From the NCBI RefSeq assembly GCF_900114265.1, contig NZ_FPKV01000003.1, positions 62,001 to 126,000 on the forward strand: a stretch of DNA of 64,000 nt. The letters run 5' to 3'. The translations under genes and the position numbers were made by a program. Position 1 is the stretch's first letter; each line of letters begins with the position of its first letter. A model generated the notes under the pieces. That model ran no database searches. It worked only from the letters and a program-made list of their open reading frames with translations, and had not been told where the DNA came from. The stretch comes from Flaviramulus basaltis. GTDB lineage: Bacteria; Bacteroidota; Bacteroidia; Flavobacteriales; Flavobacteriaceae. Of the stretch, positions 60,557 through 64,000 are shown piece after piece.

Positions 60557-61689
60557 TGGCTTTTGATTTAGATAACATAGCGGCACAAAACCCAGTTTTA
60601 AAAGAAGAGACCAAATCAACCTCTTTTTTACAAAAAGAGATCACGCTTTTTAATAAAGCCTTTACCAATAAAATAAAGGAAGATTTTTATACGGAGTTGA
60701 GTGTGTTATTGAAAGCAGGAATCACTTTAAAGGATGCTCTAGAATTAATTGAAAATTCCCAAAATAAGAAGCAAAATAAAGATATCCTAAACCTTATATC
60801 AAAAAACATTTTATTAGGGCAAATTTTGTCCGAAGCTCTAAAGACCCAAAAACAGTTTACTGACTACGAGTATTACTCAATAAAAATTGGTGAAGAAACA
60901 GGAACCTTGTTTCAGGTTACAGAGCAATTGGGAAGTTTTTTTGCACGAAAAAATGAACAACGCAGAAATTTAATAAGTGCCTTAACCTATCCTATCATTA
61001 TTTTGAGCACCGCCGTTTTGGTTGTGTGGTTTATGTTGCGTTTTGTGGTGCCTATGTTCCAGGATATCTTTAGGCAACAAAATGTAGAGCTGCCAGCTAT
61101 TACGAAGTTTATAATTGGTCTATCAGAATTTTTGGGAAATTATGGATGGCTAATCTTAATAGTTTTAATAGCCCTGATAGTTTCAAAATCGTTTTTAAAC
61201 AAAAAAAAGCGATTTAAACAATTTAAGGACACATTCATTTTAAGACTCCCTTTTATTGGTAGTTTTGTAAAAGCCATCTATTTGTCCCAGTTTACACAAG
61301 CTGTTTCTTTACTTACGGCTTCTAAGGTCCCCGTAATAAACAGCATCCAATTGGTAAAACAAATGATCGATTTCTATCCCTTGCAAGCTGCTTTGGAATC
61401 CGTCGAGCAGCATATTTTAAAAGGAGCTTCTTTAAGTAAAAGTTTAGGTCAACACAAACTGTTTGATGATAAAATGATAGCACTAGTTAAAGTAGCCGAG
61501 GAAACCAACCAGACCGAGTTTATTTTTGATAGGCTCAATATGCAATATAATACCCAAGTGCAGCAACAATCCAAAATGCTATCGACCATTATGGAGCCAA
61601 TTATCATTTTGATCGTGGGTATCTTGGTAGGTGTTATATTGATCGCTATGTACTTACCGATGTTTAAGTTGAGTAGTGCAATAGGTTAA
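60556..61689 (+). CDS. gspF: Type II secretion inner membrane platform protein GspF
   Basis: The 377-residue protein has two GspF domains (about 55-170 and 260-375): FYTELSVLLKAGITLKDALE, then IKIGEETGTLFQVTEQLGSF, and in the second half LSQFTQAVSLLTASKVPVIN and KVAEETNQTEFIFDRLNMQY. Three membrane helices are present, including MEPIIILIVGILVGVILIAM at the end. GspF is the polytopic core with which GspE works. It is the last gene of the second operon and of the island; the right attachment repeat is 180 bp downstream. Confidence 0.93.
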   Translation: MAFDLDNIAAQNPVLKEETKSTSFLQKEITLFNKAFTNKIKEDFYTELSVLLKAGITLKDALELIENSQNKKQNKDILNLISKNILLGQILSEALKTQKQFTDYEYYSIKIGEETGTLFQVTEQLGSFFARKNEQRRNLISALTYPIIILSTAVLVVWFMLRFVVPMFQDIFRQQNVELPAITKFIIGLSEFLGNYGWLILIVLIALIVSKSFLNKKKRFKQFKDTFILRLPFIGSFVKAIYLSQFTQAVSLLTASKVPVINSIQLVKQMIDFYPLQAALESVEQHILKGASLSKSLGQHKLFDDKMIALVKVAEETNQTEFIFDRLNMQYNTQVQQQSKMLSTIMEPIIILIVGILVGVILIAMYLPMFKLSSAIG

Positions 61690-61797
61690 ACATAAATTTA
61701 GTTCAAAATAAACTTAAGTTTTTATACCTGTTGCTTCTACAAATCGTATCTTTATACAAGTAAAGTAAAACAAAAGTTCTTATCAAATAAGTTACTT

Positions 61798-61809
61798 ATT
61801 CGGTTACCA
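61798..61809 (+). repeat. Candidate integrase arm-type site, right end
   Basis: ATTCGGTTACCA is identical to 24584-24595 and lies 60 bp inside the right attachment repeat. Confidence 0.6.
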
Positions 61810-61868
61810 TAACCAATTTAAAGTATGGAACTTATTGATTTAAAGGAGATAATAGGGTTAAAGGAACT

Positions 61869-61883
61869 TCCTGCCACCCCGAC
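61869..61883 (+). repeat. attR-type direct repeat and junction with the second element
   Basis: TCCTGCCACCCCGAC is identical to the tRNA-Pro 3' end at 24459-24473. No tRNA body precedes it, so it is a site duplication, not a second gene. Confidence 0.85.
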
Positions 61884-61905
61884 GAACCTAGAAATAGGAA
61901 GTATT

Positions 61906-61939
61906 AAAACACTGTTAATCGTATGATTATAAGTGTTTT
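61906..61939 (+). terminator. Hairpin next to the right attachment repeat
   Basis: The arms AAAACACTGTTAATC (61906-61920) and GATTATAAGTGTTTT (61925-61939) pair at 13 of 15 positions around loop GTAT and end in a T-run. It has the same centre as 24497-24530 with different but paired outer bases. Confidence 0.7.
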
Positions 61940-62107
61940 TTGCTTTTAGGTATTTTATTTGATGCCAAATGAAAGCAATTAAACTCAATAAAAAGGAGTA
62001 CAATCAGGTGTGCACTTTCTCACCAGAATTGTCGTAAATTTAATGAGCATTTAAAAGCAATTTGACTTTCGTTTTTACAAAAAAATGTCAAACTAAAGCG
62101 ATTTAAA

Positions 62108-63365
62108 ATGCAGACAAACAGCACCTTTTCAATTATTTTCTATACAAGAAAATCAAGAAGTACTGCGAACGAGTTATCGATCTATGTACGCATTACCGTA
62201 TCTGGACAACGTTCAGAAATTAGTCTAAAACGAACGATTCTGTTTAAAGAATGGGACAGTTCCAAAAACAGAGGACGTGGAAGCACTTATAAAATAAGAG
62301 TTTTGAACACCTATCTAGACCAAGTTTATAGCCAATTATTGGATTGCCACAAACAACTGTTGGAAGAATCCAAGATCATTACAGCCAATGCCATAAAAGC
62401 AAGGTACTTGGGCGAGGATGATAACCATAAGACCTTAAAGGAATTAATAGCCTATCATAATACCAATATGGTCAGTGTTTTGAAACATGGTACAATGAAA
62501 AACGATGCTACCACAGAAAAATACTTGGATAAATTCCTGAACCAAAAACTAAAAGCAAGCGACATTCATTTAAAACAATTAAATTATCGCTTTATCATTG
62601 ACTTTGAACAGTATTTGAGACACTATAAGAACAATAAAAAGAAATTGTCCTTATCTAACAATGGTGTCATGAAACATTTGGAACGCTTCAAGAAAATGAT
62701 AAACCTAGCGGTAAAACTGGAATGGATATTGAAAAACCCATTTGCACAATTCCAAATGAAGTTTGATAAATATGATAGGGCATAACCTAACGGAAAGAGA
62801 ACTGGAGCAAATTGAAAACACCTATTACAACAACGATAGGTTAGAGCGAATAAAAGACTGTTTCATATTTTCTTGTTATACGGGACTGTCCTATGTCGAT
62901 GTCAAGGAACTGACATTAAACCAAATCACCATAGGAATAGATGCGACCCATTGGATATTCACCAAACGGGAGAAAACGAACGGAAGGGTAAACATACCCA
63001 TCCTGCCCCAAGCCATGGCTATTATCGATAAATACAGGGATGCCAGTGAAAAGAAAGAAAACAGCCTACTGTTGCCTCTTTGCTCAAACCAAAAGGCAAA
63101 CAGTTACCTAAAGGAAATATCCAAGGACTGTGGCATACACAAGAACGTTACTTTCCACGTTGCTAGACATACTTTTGCCACTACGGTGATGCTATCCAAC
63201 GGCGTTCCCATCGAAACAGTGTCCAAACTGCTGGGACATACTAAACTATCCACCACTCAGCTCTATGCGCGGGTAGTGGAGACCAAGATAAGTGAGGATA
63301 TACAAAATCTTCTCATAAGGTTTGAAACAAAAAAGAAAAAAGCAATGGAAGTTTTAGAGGGCTGA
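62108..63365 (+). pseudogene. Tyrosine integrase of the second element, disrupted by a +1 frameshift
   Basis: Codons from 62108 encode the arm-binding and core-binding domains (NELSIYVRITVSGQRSEISL) up to KFDKYDR, where the frame ends at 62783-62785. The catalytic half continues one frame on, HNLTERELEQIENTYYNNDR, FSCYTGLSYVDV, FHVARHTFATTVML and LLGHTKLSTTQLYARV, to 63365. Removing one G from the GGG in GATAGGGCATAAC (about 62772-62784) restores a single frame of about 418 residues. The catalytic half alone could start at TTG 62763 but would lack DNA-binding domains. A homopolymer sequencing error is the main alternative. Confidence 0.85.
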
Positions 63366-63470
63366 AAACCGTTTTTAAAGGGATGGATTCAGAGGCTGGG
63401 TATTTAAAAATGGTTTTTGTAACAGTTCAGAAGTGTGCGCGGTGAATCCATGGCTTTAAAAATGAAGCAA

Positions 63471-63487
63471 GCTCGCCCGAAGCGAGC
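63471..63487 (-). terminator. Hairpin after the second bfmA
   Basis: GCTCGC (63471-63476) pairs with GCGAGC (63482-63487) around CCGAA, about 10 bp after the stop codon of the leftward bfmA. GC-rich and strong, but without a clear T-run. Confidence 0.45.
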
Positions 63488-63495
63488 GCGGTAGG

Positions 63496-64000
63496 TCAAA
63501 GCGCATCTTCTTCTAATTTTTCATTTATGGTGTTGTATTGTTCAACGGTCAATTTTAAGGAATAATGATTGGCACTAAAAGTATTTTTGACTAACCTCAT
63601 ATTTTTAAGGATATCGCCAAGTCTGTACCTAATTTGTGTCAATTTCTCATTGTTTTTCGAATCGGCATCGCGATAGTACGCTAGTTCCTCATTTTCAGTT
63701 ATAATGTTTGGTTCTCCAAATTCATTTTCTGCTACACTTGGATTTTGAACAGTTTCCATTTCATCAAATAGCGATTCTAATAGTTTCTTTGTGGATTTTA
63801 GTTGTGTTTCTTCAACATTTCTTAAAATAGATACAATGGCATCCATGCGTTTATTTAATGTATTTGTAAAAGATATATTGTTCGGACCCAAAGTGTCATA
63901 GGGAGATAAATTGTTATCCTCAAAAAAGGCAATCATAAAATCCAGAGTTTCAGAATAGCTTGGGCTTGTTTTTTTAGAATATTTCTTGAATTTATCAATG
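63496..64000 (-). CDS. bfmA: BfmA/BtgA family mobilization protein, 5' end outside window
   Basis: The leftward frame is open to the window edge at 64000. It reads KFKKYSKKTSPSYSETLDFM, then IAFFEDNNLSPYDT and NKRMDAIVSILRNVEETQLK, closely matching the first element's BfmA block by block. The C-terminal part is helical and ends in EEDAL. These proteins assist relaxases at the origin of transfer. It is oriented towards the broken integrase, whereas the first element's copy reads rightward away from its integrase. Confidence 0.9.
   Translation of the reverse strand, partial: IDKFKKYSKKTSPSYSETLDFMIAFFEDNNLSPYDTLGPNNISFTNTLNKRMDAIVSILRNVEETQLKSTKKLLESLFDEMETVQNPSVAENEFGEPNIITENEELAYYRDADSKNNEKLTQIRYRLGDILKNMRLVKNTFSANHYSLKLTVEQYNTINEKLEEDAL

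Larger units (their letters stand above)
24474..61883. mobile_element. Tyrosine-recombinase-integrated island of about 37.4 kb in tRNA-Pro
   Basis: Boundaries are set by the 15-bp duplication of the tRNA 3' end. The integrase gene lies just inside the left end and ATTCGGTTACC sites lie near both ends. The backbone is the integrase, a HEPN-like gene, a 134-aa gene, a short lysine-rich gene and bfmA. Cargo comprises a Pycsar-like operon, a sigma-like/Panacea-like pair, a nuclease-NACHT protein, a type II secretion system and an Rhs toxin with its immunity gene. No relaxase, coupling ATPase or conjugation genes were seen, so it is probably mobilizable with help, or simply excisable. The tRNA gene is left intact. 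Confidence 0.85.
61690..62107. other. Junction of the two tandem elements
   Basis: A gene-free 418 bp holding, in order, ATTCGGTTACCA (61798-61809, integrase arm-type site), the 15-bp tRNA-end repeat (61869-61883), a hairpin (61906-61939), and TTTGACTTTCGTTTTTA (62061-62077), which matches 24635-24651 at 16 of 17 positions upstream of the first integrase. Confidence 0.75.
61884..64000. mobile_element. Second integrated element in tandem (left end only)
   Basis: Immediately after the duplicated tRNA end, the layout of the first element repeats: a hairpin with TAATCGTATGATTA, an integrase promoter region with TTTGACTTT, and an inward-reading integrase, here frameshifted. A second bfmA follows. 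The right end is outside the window. With its integrase broken it probably cannot move without the neighbour's enzyme. Confidence 0.75.

Noticed and set aside
61869-61883. A second tRNA-Pro gene at the right end
   Set aside because: Only the last 15 bp of the tRNA region are present; there is no acceptor 5' arm, D arm or anticodon stem.
1-64000. CRISPR array or cas genes
   Set aside because: No regularly spaced direct repeats with unique spacers and no Cas proteins were seen; the repeats found are tandem, inverted or regulatory.

Overview
The window reads as a chromosome segment of a low-GC marine-type member of the Flavobacteriaceae (Bacteroidota). Supporting signs are AT-rich DNA, weak or absent Shine-Dalgarno sequences, TATATTTG-type -7 promoter boxes, and a characteristic gene set: DUF5683, DUF6122, WbqC, a long LepB, paired rhomboid proteases, a split methylmalonyl-CoA mutase, a TonB receptor with a carboxypeptidase-like regulatory domain, and Bacteroidota-type integrases and BfmA/BtgA mobilization proteins. 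The species cannot be fixed from the sequence alone.

Positions 1-24472 are ordinary core chromosome. A rightward block (mutL 3' end, two rhomboid proteases, an endonuclease/exonuclease/phosphatase protein) converges on a leftward block (parA, parB, DUF5683, dapB, lepB, M15 peptidase, WbqC, DUF6122). An M16 protease follows. Next is an amidohydrolase lipoprotein gene cut in two by an in-frame TAA, then a compact leftward operon (udk, divIC/ftsB-like, mutase small subunit, lipoprotein, mutase large subunit). A cytochrome c, a PQQ-type sugar dehydrogenase and a TonB receptor come next, and the segment ends in a tRNA-Pro(UGG).

Positions 24473-61883 are an integrated genetic element of about 37.4 kb. 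Its integrase lies just inside the tRNA end, and the last 15 bp of the tRNA region are repeated at 61869-61883. The left half holds backbone genes (integrase, HEPN-like gene, 134-aa gene, bfmA) interleaved with AT-rich defence cargo: a Pycsar-like operon (pyrimidine cyclase plus transmembrane effector) carrying an E2-ubiquitin-conjugating-like gene and an LRAT/NCEH gene; a divergent sigma-like plus Panacea-like pair; an XRE repressor with three 20-bp operators; a 1411-aa nuclease-NACHT protein; and a 2-kb segment bounded by 42-bp inverted repeats. The right half is an almost complete type II secretion machine split into two divergent operons. Between them sits a two-gene Rhs/YD-repeat toxin pair ending in a GIY-YIG-like nuclease tip and followed by an immunity gene. 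Copies of AACCCTTA dyads lie upstream of both secretion operons and the Rhs genes, so the three units may be one regulon, perhaps run by the response regulator at the head of the left operon.

Positions 61884-64000 start a second, tandem element with the same layout: a matching hairpin, a matching integrase promoter region, an integrase broken by a one-base frameshift, and a second bfmA that runs off the window. No relaxase, coupling protein or conjugation apparatus was seen in the first element. It is therefore probably mobilizable or integrase-mobile rather than self-transmissible. The two most promising places for new biology are the E2/LRAT-bearing Pycsar operon (26086-29067) and the secretion system wrapped around an Rhs toxin (40327-61689).
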